A stretch of 64,000 nt of DNA from Thermococcus litoralis DSM 5473 (GTDB lineage Archaea; Methanobacteriota_B; Thermococci; Thermococcales; Thermococcaceae): assembly GCF_000246985.2 (NCBI RefSeq), contig NC_022084.1:2071224-2135223 (forward strand), in the 5' to 3' direction. The notes beneath the pieces were generated by a model. That model ran no database searches. It was not told the DNA's origin and was given only the letters and a program-made list of their open reading frames with translations. Made by a program: the position numbers and the translations under genes. Shown piece after piece: positions 45,631 through 55,267 of this stretch (the stretch's first letter is position 1; each line of letters begins with the position of its first letter).

Positions 45631-47529
45631 ATGAGTAAGATCGAATGGAATGAAAACACCTTCTCTAAGTTTGCCTATTTGAGCGACCCGAGGATATCAA
45701 AGGATGGGAAAAAGGTTGCATACGTCCTAACAAAGGCAAACCTGAAGGACAACAAGTATGAAAACACTATAGTGGTTGAAGAGGTTGAAGAAGGCGGAAG
45801 AAAATTCATTGAAAATGCCTCGATGCCTCGGTTTTCTCCAAGCGGAAAGAAAATAACCTTTGTAAGGGCAAATGAAGAAAAGAAAACTGCAGAAGTGTGG
45901 CTTTATGATTTGAGCTCAATGAGCGGAAAGAAAGTCCTTGAGGCAAAGAACATCCTCGACGTAAGCTGGAATGAAGATGATAGGAGAATACTAATAACGG
46001 GCTTCAAAAGGAGAGACGACGAGGATTTCGTCTTTGAAGACGACGTTCCCGTGTGGTTCGATGCTAAGGGCTTTTTTGATGGTGAGAAGACAACATTCTG
46101 GATAGTCGATACTGAGAGCGAAGAAGTTCTTGAAGAATTTGATGCAGAGAGGTTCTCCTCCGCAATATGGCACGGGGATGCGGTTATTTACAACGTCCCC
46201 CACAGAATAAACGAAAAGCCCCAGTTCTTCAAGTTCTATGACGTGTATCTCTACAGGGATGGAGAGAGCGAAAAACTCTTTGAAGGAGTTTCATATGCTG
46301 CTGTACACTCCAATGGAGAGCTAGTTTTACTCTATGGAAAGCCAAAGAAAGAGAAGAGAAGCGAGCATAACTTCTTCTACCTCTGGGACGGCAAAGACGT
46401 CAAACCCCTAACGGAACAATTCGTCTACAACAACGGAGGAGGAAAGCTCGATGAGAAAGGAAACCTCCACTTCACCATGGCAAAAGAAGGAAAAATAAGC
46501 CTCTACAAGCTCGAAAGGGAAACTTTAACCCCAATAGTAGAGGACAACTCCTGGGTAATGGGTTTCGACGTGAGCGGAGATGGAAAAGTAGTTCTCCTTA
46601 AAGAGACCGACACAAGGCTTAGGGAGCTCTACCTTTGGGATGGAGAGCTGAAGCAGATAACAGACTACAACGGGCCGATATTTGCGAAGCTTAAGACAAG
46701 ACCAATAAAGCACTTCCGCTTCAAGAGCCTTGATTTAGAACTTGATGGGTGGTACATTAAGCCCGATATCAAAGAAGGCGAAAAAGCTCCGGTGATAGTG
46801 TTTGTCCACGGCGGGCCTAAAGGAATGTACGGCTATTATTTCAAGTACGAGATGCAGCTAATGGCTGACAAAGGCTATTACGTGGTTTTCGTTAACCCAC
46901 GGGGTAGCAACGGCTATGAGGAAGACTTTGCCCTAAGAGTTCTTGAGAGAACGGGCTTAGAAGACTTCCAAGATATTCTAAACGGAGTAGAGGAGTTCTT
47001 TAAACTTGAGCCTCAGGCAGATAGGGAGAGAGTTGGGATAACGGGTATAAGCTATGGCGGCTTCATGACAAACTGGGCACTAACGCAGAGCGATCTCTTT
47101 AAAGCAGGGATAAGCGAGAACGGCATAAGCTACTGGCTCACAAGCTATGCTTTCTCCGATATAGGCTTGTGGTTCGACAAGGAGGTAATAGGAGACAACC
47201 CACTCGAAAACGAGAACTACAAAAAGCTGAGCCCACTCTTCTATGCCAAAAACGTTAAGGCCCCTCTACTGCTGATTCACTCCCTTGAAGACTATCGCTG
47301 CCCACTTGACCAGAGCGTGATGTTCTACCATGTGCTTAAGGACTTGGGTAAAGAAGTCTACATTGCAATCTTTAAACGCGGCGCCCACGGGCACAGCCTA
47401 AGGGGGAGCCCAAGACACAGGGCAAAGCGCTACAAGCTCTTCATGGAGTTCTTCGAAAGAAAGCTCAAGAAGTATGAAGAAGGCTTTGATGTGGAGAAGA
47501 TATTAAAAGAGTGCAAAACTGAAAAGTGA
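45631..47529 (+). CDS. Acylaminoacyl-peptidase-like S9 serine peptidase
   Basis: Prolyl oligopeptidase family enzyme, 632 aa. Residues 1-360 form a WD-like beta-propeller (YLSDPRISKDGKKVAYVLT and so on). The rest is the alpha/beta-hydrolase domain with the triad Ser in GITGISYGGFMTNW, Asp in LLIHSLEDYRCPLD and His in KRGAHGHSLRG. Splits short, often acylated, peptides in the cytoplasm. ATG 45631 follows AGGTGAT. No signal peptide. Confidence 0.92.
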   Translation: MSKIEWNENTFSKFAYLSDPRISKDGKKVAYVLTKANLKDNKYENTIVVEEVEEGGRKFIENASMPRFSPSGKKITFVRANEEKKTAEVWLYDLSSMSGKKVLEAKNILDVSWNEDDRRILITGFKRRDDEDFVFEDDVPVWFDAKGFFDGEKTTFWIVDTESEEVLEEFDAERFSSAIWHGDAVIYNVPHRINEKPQFFKFYDVYLYRDGESEKLFEGVSYAAVHSNGELVLLYGKPKKEKRSEHNFFYLWDGKDVKPLTEQFVYNNGGGKLDEKGNLHFTMAKEGKISLYKLERETLTPIVEDNSWVMGFDVSGDGKVVLLKETDTRLRELYLWDGELKQITDYNGPIFAKLKTRPIKHFRFKSLDLELDGWYIKPDIKEGEKAPVIVFVHGGPKGMYGYYFKYEMQLMADKGYYVVFVNPRGSNGYEEDFALRVLERTGLEDFQDILNGVEEFFKLEPQADRERVGITGISYGGFMTNWALTQSDLFKAGISENGISYWLTSYAFSDIGLWFDKEVIGDNPLENENYKKLSPLFYAKNVKAPLLLIHSLEDYRCPLDQSVMFYHVLKDLGKEVYIAIFKRGAHGHSLRGSPRHRAKRYKLFMEFFERKLKKYEEGFDVEKILKECKTEK

Positions 47530-47605
47530 CCCTCCTTAATCTTTAAGTCGCTTGGTTATTCTTATTTTTCTTTTAAAAGCCTTGTTTTTCACGATAGGGA
47601 AGAGT

Positions 47606-48199
47606 TTAGAGACGAACTGTCACATTCTTAGAGGTTGTTGCAACTGCTAAAACTTTTTCTCCATTTTCTAAGACTCTAGTGGCACTTCCTACCGCTAATG
47701 TCAACCTCAGATCCTCAAAATCCTTCTCTGGTATTAACTCGACAAAAACACTCCCCATCCCTCCACCACAGGGATGTTGGCTGCAAAAAAAGACATCGTA
47801 CCCAGCAGGCCCTATAAATATGCGATACTTTACTGGAGAGGTTATATCGTATGTCATAAGAATGTTCATCCAATCGGAGATATTCGTAATATTTCTGTCT
47901 CTATAATTTGTTTCTGCACTTATCAGTCTCCATCCATGAGGTACACCAACAAAGGCTCCTCCAAAATCTTTTTCAGTTATGTTAACCCATCCAACCAAGA
48001 CAACTCTCCGTTCATCACCTCTCACTTGAGCAAAAACCGTTCCTAAAAATGTGGAACCCGTAGAGTTGTCTTTCAGATAGAAATTTACATAATCAACCGT
48101 AGACCATTCCTCGGGTTTTCCTTTCAAAAAAGAAAAAGCCACGGCTGCCATGATGCTTATTACAATAATAACGCCAATTACTTCTCTCCGCAAGTTCAA
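47606..48199 (-). CDS. Membrane-anchored extracellular protein, function unknown
   Basis: About 197 aa: one N-terminal helix (VIGVIIVISIMAAVAFSF) then a soluble part with several Asn-X-Ser/Thr sites (WVNITEKDF, RNITNISDW) and a CSQHPCGGG pair of cysteines. The start is uncertain: TTG 48199 follows AGGGA, but a later codon is possible. No family recognised. Stands alone. Confidence 0.62.
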   Translation of the reverse strand: MNLRREVIGVIIVISIMAAVAFSFLKGKPEEWSTVDYVNFYLKDNSTGSTFLGTVFAQVRGDERRVVLVGWVNITEKDFGGAFVGVPHGWRLISAETNYRDRNITNISDWMNILMTYDITSPVKYRIFIGPAGYDVFFCSQHPCGGGMGSVFVELIPEKDFEDLRLTLAVGSATRVLENGEKVLAVATTSKNVTVRL

Positions 48200-48310
48200 T
48201 CCCTAGTTAAGTTGTGTTGGCAAAGCTTAAATCTTTCGATGAGATAATGCTCCTGAACAATGAGGATACTTTGACTAACCGAGCGGTGATGACTACGGGA
48301 GTGGCCGAGC

Positions 48311-49003
48311 TTAAAGGTTTATTATCCTGGCTCTCCCATTCTTTTTAAGCCAGTCCAGAAGCATTTGAGCAATTTCAAACTTTTTCTTTTTACTCTCCCA
48401 TATTGGTGTGTGCTTCTTTAGATAGGGCTTGCTCCATTTTCCCACTATCCTCCCAAAATCAAAGCCAGCGAGGATTATCTCTCTCGCTCCAAGCTCCTCC
48501 GCAAGAAAAACAGCTCTGTCTCCATCGGTAAAACCGCCAAAGTTGTAAACAATGTCTAAAGGCTCTGTTTGACACGTCCCCAAAACGTTCTTGAGCTTTG
48601 GCACATAAGCTCTAAGCTTGTCCATGTTGTCCCCGTGAGCATGAACAACAACGTAAGCCCCAAGTTCGTTTGCCCTCTTTATATCTTCAAACCTTCCATC
48701 CAAGTCAGTGACAATAATATCCGGAGTGATGCCATATTCCAAAAGGGCTGAGGTTGCCCCATCGGCGGCTATTAAGGTTCCCTCAAATTTTTCTCCCCCG
48801 AGTGCTTTCTCCAAGCTCGGTCCAGCTCCAAAAACATGAACTCTCTCACTAATTCTTTTTTTGAGGTCTTCAGCCAGAATATAGTTTTTGTTCTCTAACA
48901 AGAGTTCTCTCAATAGAAACGCGGCTTCTCTGTCTCTCCCTCTATCGTAGCCCATTTTGTCTAGAATTTGGACGTAAAACGGCTCCCACTCCGACCATTT
49001 CAT
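48311..49003 (-). CDS. mptE: 6-hydroxymethyl-7,8-dihydropterin pyrophosphokinase MptE
   Basis: DUF115-family enzyme that activates hydroxymethyldihydropterin for archaeal pterin (methanopterin-type) synthesis. Motifs are HVFGAGPSLEKAL near 55, ADGATSALLEYGITPDIIVTDLDG, YVVVHAHGDNMDKL and GFTDGDRAVFLAEELGA. About 230 aa, as in other archaea. Thermococcales use modified pterins of their own, so the end product is not fixed by the sequence. Confidence 0.87.
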   Translation of the reverse strand: MKWSEWEPFYVQILDKMGYDRGRDREAAFLLRELLLENKNYILAEDLKKRISERVHVFGAGPSLEKALGGEKFEGTLIAADGATSALLEYGITPDIIVTDLDGRFEDIKRANELGAYVVVHAHGDNMDKLRAYVPKLKNVLGTCQTEPLDIVYNFGGFTDGDRAVFLAEELGAREIILAGFDFGRIVGKWSKPYLKKHTPIWESKKKKFEIAQMLLDWLKKNGRARIINL

Positions 49004-49162
49004 GTGCTTGTCTATGGCATTCTACTTTATAGAGATTTTGTTGCAAAGGGAAATCAAAGGGTGCAAAAGAAGAATGGTTTTGGAGTAATTTTTCGCCTAT
49101 GTCTGTTTGAACATCAGACGACTTTTACAAAAAAGTAAAAATTTCTCCAATTTAGCGATTTT

Positions 49163-49176
49163 GTCATCTAAATGAC
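49163..49176. promoter_or_regulatory. Candidate operator of the peptide transporter operon
   Basis: GTCAT and ATGAC arms around CTAA, ending about 7 bases upstream of the TATA box. The place and symmetry suit a regulator site; which protein binds is unknown. Confidence 0.4.
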
Positions 49177-49183
49177 TACAAAA

Positions 49184-49193
49184 ATTTTAAATA
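49184..49193 (+). promoter_or_regulatory. TATA box of the peptide transporter operon
   Basis: ATTTTAAATA about 35-45 bases before the binding-protein start, with GGTGA (49218-49222) between them. Confidence 0.65.
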
Positions 49194-49228
49194 CATGGCC
49201 CCTCTTAGATACACTTTGGTGAATCTAT

Positions 49229-50806
49229 ATGAAGAGTAAAGTACTGTCTTTAGCATTGTTGGCCATTTTTGTTTTTAGTGTAGTGGCCAGTGGATGTATA
49301 GGAGGAGAAAAAACAACTACCCAAACGGGCGGAGCAGGATATGCAGAGCAAATAGTAATAGGAGTAACGGATAAAGTCACAGACCTAGATCCCGCAAATG
49401 CATACGATTTCTACACATGGGAAGTTCTCAACAACATAATGGAGGGGCTTGTCAAGTACAAGCCCGGAACTCTTGAGATAGAGCCCGCTCTTGCAGAAAG
49501 CTGGGAAGTTAATGAAGATTCCACCGTTTGGACGTTTCACCTTAGGAAAGACCTAAAATTTGCAGATGGAACACCTTTAAAAGCTCAAGACGTTGTAAGA
49601 AGCATAGAGAGAGTAATGACAATCCAAGGAGATCCTTCGTGGCTTGTTACCGACTTTGTGGAAAAAGTTGAGGCAAAGGACGATTATACAGTCGTGTTCT
49701 ACCTGAAACAGCCAACATCTTACTTCTTGGCACTTTTGACAACGCCGCCATATTTTCCAGTTCATCCAAGCTATTCTCCAAATGAGATTCAAAGTGATCA
49801 GACTGCAGGTGGAGCTGGGCCATATAAAATAGCCAAGTGGGTTAGAGATGAAGAACTTGTCCTCGAAGCCAATCCGAACTACTACGGAGAGCCTCCCAAG
49901 ACTAAGAGGATAATAATCAAGTTCTATAGAGATGCTTCAACCATGAGATTGGCACTACAAAACGGTGAGATAGATATTGCATGGAGAACCCTAAGGCCAA
50001 CGGACATTGAGAGCTTGAAGAGTGAGGGCAAATATTCAGTTATTGAGGTACCTGGAGGATTCATAAGATACGTATGTCTTAACACAAAGGCCGAGCCAAC
50101 AAGCAACGTGAAAGTAAGGCAAGCCCTTGCAGCGGCAATCGACAGACAGGAAATTTCAAACAAAGTCTTCAAAGGTACAGTTGAGCCATTATACAGCCTG
50201 ATTCCAAATGGAATGTGGTCCCACATAGATGCATTCAAAGAGAAGTATGGTGATGGCAATATTGAGCTAGCTAAGAAGTTGCTCAAAGAGGCAGGCTATG
50301 ATGAAAGTAACCCACTAATGATACAGCTCTGGTACACTCCAACTCACTACGGTGACACTGAAGCAGACCTTGCTCAAGTGCTTAAAGAACAGTGGGAGAG
50401 AACTGGAGTAATAAAAGTGGATATCAAGAGTGCCGAATGGGGAACATACGTGGATTATGCAAGAAAGGGACAAATGCAAGTGTATCTCCTTGGATGGTAT
50501 CCAGACTATCTGGATCCAGACGATTACACAACTCCATTCTTAAAGAGCACCGCAAACAGTTGGGCTGGAACAGGATACACAAATCCAACCGTTGATGAGT
50601 TATTGACAAAAGCGCAATCGCTCACAGACCAAAATGAAAGGACAAAGCTTTACGAACAAGTACAGAAGATACTTGCCGAAGAAGTTCCCTACATACCGCT
50701 AATACAAGGGAAACTCTTTGTTGTGACCAGTCCAGATGTCAAGGGCGTGACAATAGGACCAGACATGATATTCAAGTACTCCACCATTTATAAAGAGAAG
50801 GGCTGA
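49229..50806 (+). CDS. dppA: Peptide ABC transporter substrate-binding lipoprotein
   Basis: SBP family 5 protein of 525 aa. The signal peptide ends in a lipobox (FSVVASGC, Cys about 23), then a Thr/Gly linker. Family landmarks are DPANAYDFYTWEVLNNIMEGLV, ALAESWEVNEDSTVWTFHLRKDLKFADGTPLKAQDV, VRQALAAAIDRQ and GWYPDYLDPDDYTTPFL. Captures di- or oligopeptides outside the membrane for the permease encoded next. Peptide length preference is not known. First gene of the five-gene operon. Confidence 0.92.
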   Translation: MKSKVLSLALLAIFVFSVVASGCIGGEKTTTQTGGAGYAEQIVIGVTDKVTDLDPANAYDFYTWEVLNNIMEGLVKYKPGTLEIEPALAESWEVNEDSTVWTFHLRKDLKFADGTPLKAQDVVRSIERVMTIQGDPSWLVTDFVEKVEAKDDYTVVFYLKQPTSYFLALLTTPPYFPVHPSYSPNEIQSDQTAGGAGPYKIAKWVRDEELVLEANPNYYGEPPKTKRIIIKFYRDASTMRLALQNGEIDIAWRTLRPTDIESLKSEGKYSVIEVPGGFIRYVCLNTKAEPTSNVKVRQALAAAIDRQEISNKVFKGTVEPLYSLIPNGMWSHIDAFKEKYGDGNIELAKKLLKEAGYDESNPLMIQLWYTPTHYGDTEADLAQVLKEQWERTGVIKVDIKSAEWGTYVDYARKGQMQVYLLGWYPDYLDPDDYTTPFLKSTANSWAGTGYTNPTVDELLTKAQSLTDQNERTKLYEQVQKILAEEVPYIPLIQGKLFVVTSPDVKGVTIGPDMIFKYSTIYKEKG

Positions 50807-50840
50807 TTTTTCCTTTATTCTCCCTTCTTTTTGAATTTTT
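50807..50840 (+). terminator. T-rich tract between dppA and dppB
   Basis: Several T4-T5 runs lie in the 63-base gap after the dppA stop. Archaeal RNA polymerase ends at such tracts, so a partial terminator here could keep binding-protein mRNA more abundant than the permease part. Confidence 0.4.
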
Positions 50841-50869
50841 GAACTGCAATAAATCAAGGTGGTGGTCAA

Positions 50870-51889
50870 ATGGCTCGTGGAATCGGTCAATACATAGTGA
50901 TAAGGGGTCTCATGATAATCCCAACAATTTTGATCCTCTATACAATTGTTTTTATATTCCTCAGAATTTTACCCGGAAATCCTGTTTTAGCCGTTGTTGG
51001 AACCAAAAATATTTCTCCCGAACAGCTTCAGCATTTGATGGAAATGGCGGGGCTTGATAAGCCCCTGTATGTTCAATACTTTGATTATCTCTGGAAGATG
51101 CTTCATGGGGATTTTGGAGTAACTTTAGCATTCCCTATGGGAAAGCCTGTTGTTGAATATTTAAAATTGAGATTTCCGGCCACGTTAGAATTAACTATTT
51201 TCGGATTCACTGTAAGCGTTCTCCTTGGCCTTTTGACTGGAACAATAGCGGCAACAAAGAAAGGTACAAAGATTGATACAGGAATGAGGCTATACAGCAT
51301 AATAGCATACACACTCTTTATCCCGTGGTTTGGAATGATGCTTCAGTATGTTTTTGGTATACACTTTCATGTACTCCCAACTTCTGGAAGAATAGACCCC
51401 GGAATAGAGTTGCAAAGAATAACCGGCCTTTATGTATTGGACAGCATATTAACTGGAAACTGGGAAGCATTTACCAGCGCAATAAGCCACCTCATACTTC
51501 CAGCAACGACATTAGGCATAGTGCTTAGTGGTGCATACACAAGGCTTGTTAGAAACAACATGGTCGATGTCCTTAGTCAAGATTTTATCCGCTCCTACTA
51601 TGCTAGGGGAGTTAGGGACTGGAAAGTTACATGGTACGCTCTTAAAAATGCATTTATTCCCGTCGTGACCCTAATGGGACTTCAGTTTGCAATTTTGCTT
51701 GGGGGTGCAGTTTTAACTGAAACTACCTTCAACTGGCCAGGCATGGGAACCTTCATAGTAGATAGGATTGATTACAGAGACTACAATGCTATTCAAGGTG
51801 CTGTAGTGTTCTTTGCGTTCTTTGTGGGGCTTATCAGCTTGATAGTAGACATTGTATACGCACTCTTAGATCCGAGGGTTAAATACTGA
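50870..51889 (+). CDS. dppB: Peptide ABC transporter permease DppB
   Basis: Integral membrane subunit, 339 aa, six helices. Starts with the typical IVIRGLMIIPTILILYTIVFIFLRILPGNP and carries the EAA loop (RGVRDWKVTWYALKNAFIPVVTLMGLQF) that docks the ATPases. Ends LLDPRVKY. ATG 50870 follows GGTGGTGGT. The next gene starts 10 bases after its stop. Confidence 0.93.
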   Translation: MARGIGQYIVIRGLMIIPTILILYTIVFIFLRILPGNPVLAVVGTKNISPEQLQHLMEMAGLDKPLYVQYFDYLWKMLHGDFGVTLAFPMGKPVVEYLKLRFPATLELTIFGFTVSVLLGLLTGTIAATKKGTKIDTGMRLYSIIAYTLFIPWFGMMLQYVFGIHFHVLPTSGRIDPGIELQRITGLYVLDSILTGNWEAFTSAISHLILPATTLGIVLSGAYTRLVRNNMVDVLSQDFIRSYYARGVRDWKVTWYALKNAFIPVVTLMGLQFAILLGGAVLTETTFNWPGMGTFIVDRIDYRDYNAIQGAVVFFAFFVGLISLIVDIVYALLDPRVKY

Positions 51890-51899
51890 GGTGATTCAA

Positions 51900-52748
51900 A
51901 TGGAAGTAATAACCAAAATTACAGGGTTCATCTTTGATAAAAAACCCGGAAGAGGGCTTTTATTGTTTGGACTTGCAATAGTGCTGATAGTTATCCTAAT
52001 GGCGATTTTTGCACCGCTTATAGCACCATATGATCCTACAAAGACAACGGAAGATAGCTTCGCGCCGCCAAGTAAGAAGCATCCGATGGGAACGAACAGA
52101 TTAGGACAAGACGTCTTCTCAAGAATAGTCTGGGGATCGAGAGTAGTCCTTTATGTCGTTTTTATAGCTACTATGCTTTCTATGAGCATAGGCGTTCCTC
52201 TAGGCCTCATCTCTGGATACCACGGAGGAAAGATAGACAGGGTACTAAGTGTAATCATGGACAGCATCTACGCATTTCCGGCACTCATACTTGCAATAGT
52301 TATTGCCGTAGTCCTAGGCCCAAGTCCGGTAAACACTGCCATTGCAATATCATTTGTATATGTGCCAACGTATTTCAGAATGGTTAGGGGACAAACGCTG
52401 AGCTTAAAAGGACAATTATTTGTCGAGGCTGCTAAGGCATTAGGAGCGAAGAACAGGGAGATAATGTTTAAGTATATCCTCCCCAACCTAGCACCAACTG
52501 TATTAGTCGTTTTCACTTTAAGCGTTGCAGACGCTATTCTAACAGAGGCAGGATTGAGTTTCTTAGGGTTATCCGTAACACCTCCAACTCCAGACTGGGG
52601 ATACGACTTAAGAGTAGGACAACCATTCCTCTTAGATGGCTACTGGTGGCTTGTGTTCTTCCCAGGAGTGATGATAATGCTGCTCGCAATGGCATTTGCA
52701 CTAATTGGAGAAGCCTTAAGCGAAAGAATTTCCCTTGGGACGAGGTGA
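51900..52748 (+). CDS. dppC: Peptide ABC transporter permease DppC
   Basis: Second permease subunit, about 282 aa: APYDPTKTTEDSFAPPSKKHPMGTNRLGQDVFSRIVWG is the classic DppC/OppC N-terminal region, and the EAA loop is AKALGAKNREIMFKYILPNLAPT. ATG 51900 is preferred over GTG 51891, which is part of AGGTGAT. It ends 5 bases before dppD. Confidence 0.93.
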   Translation: MEVITKITGFIFDKKPGRGLLLFGLAIVLIVILMAIFAPLIAPYDPTKTTEDSFAPPSKKHPMGTNRLGQDVFSRIVWGSRVVLYVVFIATMLSMSIGVPLGLISGYHGGKIDRVLSVIMDSIYAFPALILAIVIAVVLGPSPVNTAIAISFVYVPTYFRMVRGQTLSLKGQLFVEAAKALGAKNREIMFKYILPNLAPTVLVVFTLSVADAILTEAGLSFLGLSVTPPTPDWGYDLRVGQPFLLDGYWWLVFFPGVMIMLLAMAFALIGEALSERISLGTR

Positions 52749-52753
52749 TTAAA

Positions 52754-53713
52754 ATGTTGTTGGAAGTAAAAAACTTAAGCATTTATTATTACACCCTTGC
52801 CGGCACTGTGAGAGCAGTTGAAAATGTGTCTTTCACAATAGACAAAAAAGAATGGGTAAGCTTTGTTGGGGAAAGTGGAAGCGGAAAATCTACAGTAGCC
52901 TACGCTCTCTTGAACCTCGTCCCATCTCCCGGTAAAATCGTCAATGGAGAGATCATCTTTGAGGGAAAAAACATACTTGGATTGACAAAAGATGAGCTGA
53001 GAGAGATAAGAGGAAAAGAAATCAGCATGGTTTTCCAAGACCCTATGACGAGCTTAGACCCCCTAAGAAAAATTGGCGATCAAATAGTGGAAGTTATGAC
53101 GGAACATGGTATGGAAAAAGACGAAGCATATAATAGAGCCAAGGAACTGCTTAGGAAGGTAAACCTCCCAGAAGATAGAATGAGCTATTATCCTCACCAG
53201 CTCAGTGGTGGGCAAAGACAGAGGATTGCCATAGCCATTGCCATGGCATTTAATCCAAAGCTCCTTATAGCAGATGAACCCACAACTGCCCTAGATGTTA
53301 TAGTGCAGGATGCAATTATGGATCTTATTGAGAGCCTCAAGAAAGAGGGAACAAGCATATTTTTTGTGACACATGATATATCCCTTGCGGCAGAGAGAAG
53401 TGATAAAATAGCTGTAATGTATGCAGGGAAACTAGTGGAGTTCGGGAAAGTAGAACAAATTCTTGAAAATCCCCTTCATCCCTATACCCAATCACTGCTT
53501 GCAAGTGTTCCTGATTTATGGAGTGAAAAAGAGATAAAAGCAATACCTGGCTATCCTCCCGATCTCAGAAATCCTCCAAGTGGATGTAGATTCCACCCAA
53601 GATGTCCCGTGTTTAACGAAAAAGCCAATTTAAAGGGAGTTTGTGATTCCATAGAGCCTGAAACTATTGAAATTGAAAAAGGTCACTTCGTAAGTTGCCA
53701 CCTGTACAGGTGA
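52754..53713 (+). CDS. dppD: Peptide ABC transporter ATPase DppD
   Basis: ATP-binding subunit, 319 aa. Walker A GESGSGKST near 37-45, Q-loop MVFQDPMTSLDP, signature LSGGQRQRIAIA, Walker B LLIADEPTTALDV and H-loop FVTHD. The C-terminal motif NPPSGCRFHPRCP is typical of peptide importers. ATG 52754 follows GGTGAT. Confidence 0.94.
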   Translation: MLLEVKNLSIYYYTLAGTVRAVENVSFTIDKKEWVSFVGESGSGKSTVAYALLNLVPSPGKIVNGEIIFEGKNILGLTKDELREIRGKEISMVFQDPMTSLDPLRKIGDQIVEVMTEHGMEKDEAYNRAKELLRKVNLPEDRMSYYPHQLSGGQRQRIAIAIAMAFNPKLLIADEPTTALDVIVQDAIMDLIESLKKEGTSIFFVTHDISLAAERSDKIAVMYAGKLVEFGKVEQILENPLHPYTQSLLASVPDLWSEKEIKAIPGYPPDLRNPPSGCRFHPRCPVFNEKANLKGVCDSIEPETIEIEKGHFVSCHLYR

Positions 53714-53718
53714 TAAAA

Positions 53719-54705
53719 ATGGAAAGCATACTCAAAGTTGAAAACCTCAAGAAATATTTCCCAGTCAAGAGGACTATTCTGGAAACCCTCAGAAAAGAAC
53801 CTCAAAAATACGTCAAAGCTGTGGATGGAATAAGTTTTGAGGTGAGAAAAGGTGAAACCCTCGCGTTAATTGGAGAAAGTGGGTGCGGGAAAACTACCAC
53901 GGGCAGGGTTATTCTAAGACTTATTGAGCCCACCGATGGAAAGATAATCTTTGATGGGGTAGACATTACTCACCTCGACTACGAGGCGTTGAGACCCTAC
54001 AGGAGAAGAATGCAAATGGTTTTCCAGGATCCGTATGCAAGTCTGAGTCCAAGAATGAAAATTGGAGATGCAATCGCTCATCCACTTTTGATTCACAACC
54101 TAGCGACAAAAGAAGAAGCAAGAGAAATGGCCCTAAAAATGCTTCGCAGAGTGGGCTTAACGCCAGAAGAGGAGTTTTACGAAAGATATCCCCACCATTT
54201 GAGTGGTGGGCAAAGACAGAGGGTTGTCATAGCTAGAGCCATGATACTGAAACCAGAGTTCGTAGTTGCGGATGAAGCAGTATCCATGATTGATGTTTCA
54301 ATGAGAGCCTCCATCTTGGAACTTCTTGAGAGCTTTAAGAAGGAATACCACCTAAGCATGCTTTTCATAACACACGACATAGCCGTTGCAAAGCTCATAG
54401 CTGATAGAATAGCTGTTATGTACCTGGGAAAAATTGTGGAAGTAGGACCAACAGAGGAAGTTCTCAAAAATCCAGCCCATCCATACACAATGGCACTAAT
54501 TCAAGCCGTTCCTTCAATCGTTAAAAGGGAAAAGAAAAAGAGGATAGAGATAACAGGTGAAGTTCCCAATGCGGTTAATCCTCCAAGTGGATGCAGATTC
54601 CACCCAAGATGCCCACTTATGACAGAAGAATGCAGAACAAAGGAACCAGAACTTGTAGAAATAAGCAAAGAACACTTTGTTGCCTGTTATCATCCTCTTG
54701 TCTAA
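53719..54705 (+). CDS. dppF: Peptide ABC transporter ATPase DppF
   Basis: Second ATP-binding subunit, 328 aa, pairing with DppD. Walker A GESGCGKTT, MVFQDPYASLSP, LSGGQRQRVVIA, FVVADEAVSMIDVS and FITHD. The Walker B carries DEAVSMID where DEPTSALD is usual, a common variant in archaeal copies. Ends with PPSGCRFHPRCP and VACYHPLV. ATG 53719 follows AGGTGAT. Last gene of the operon. Confidence 0.94.
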   Translation: MESILKVENLKKYFPVKRTILETLRKEPQKYVKAVDGISFEVRKGETLALIGESGCGKTTTGRVILRLIEPTDGKIIFDGVDITHLDYEALRPYRRRMQMVFQDPYASLSPRMKIGDAIAHPLLIHNLATKEEAREMALKMLRRVGLTPEEEFYERYPHHLSGGQRQRVVIARAMILKPEFVVADEAVSMIDVSMRASILELLESFKKEYHLSMLFITHDIAVAKLIADRIAVMYLGKIVEVGPTEEVLKNPAHPYTMALIQAVPSIVKREKKKRIEITGEVPNAVNPPSGCRFHPRCPLMTEECRTKEPELVEISKEHFVACYHPLV

Positions 54706-54706
54706 G

Positions 54707-55183
54707 CTATTTATTTTCCTTCAGGTTTCTCAACTTTCTATCTATTTTTACCATCTCTTTCCACTGCCTTCCCGGCCAGTAGATTTGACCACACTGAGTG
54801 CAGATGTAAAATTCATCGTAATCTTCATAAACGCCTTCTGGCACTTTCCCCTTGATTTCTTCTTTTTTGACCCTTCTTATTAGCCCATTACACTTTGGGC
54901 ATCGTGCATTTTCTGGAAATAACTCTTTAAACTCAAAGCCCAACTCCATAAGCTGCTTTACCTGCTCTTCAAACTTATTGGATTTTATAAGAATTGCATT
55001 CTCACACCTCTTTGCAAGGTCTTCGTCCCTCGTCAGAATTACTCTGCCTTCTTCTTTAGCAACCTTCAGAATTTCCTCGTCATTCTCTATCCCGTAGAGC
55101 GTGTCGTAACCGTATAACCTAAGCCATCTTGCCAGCCTTCCGAGCATCATGTCGGCAATAAACTTTGGGCTTTTTCTTCTCAT
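54707..55183 (-). CDS. Mut7-C (DUF82) PIN-like protein with zinc ribbon
   Basis: Residues 5-90 form the Mut7-C domain (KFIADMMLGRLARWLRLYGYDTLY, VILTRDEDLAKRC) with the acidic residues of PIN-type nucleases. Then a zinc ribbon with CPKC and CTQCGQIYWPG. Members are suspected RNases, activity unproven here. ATG 55183 fits family N-termini. No ribosome binding site is clear and a TATA-like site lies 25-30 bases upstream, so the mRNA may be leaderless. Confidence 0.85.
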   Translation of the reverse strand: MRRKSPKFIADMMLGRLARWLRLYGYDTLYGIENDEEILKVAKEEGRVILTRDEDLAKRCENAILIKSNKFEEQVKQLMELGFEFKELFPENARCPKCNGLIRRVKKEEIKGKVPEGVYEDYDEFYICTQCGQIYWPGRQWKEMVKIDRKLRNLKENK

Positions 55184-55267
55184 CAACGCTACTTTGGAGT
55201 GAAACAATAAATTTCTTTTGGAAGAAACCTTATAACCTCTTCAGCACTTCTATCTCTGGTGGCTCAA

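Noticed and set aside
48286-48310. GTGATGA that could be a C box of a guide RNA, with CGATGA and CTGA nearby
   Set aside because: No proper D box follows at guide distance and the other boxes are poor; far weaker than the sRNA at 3718-3779.
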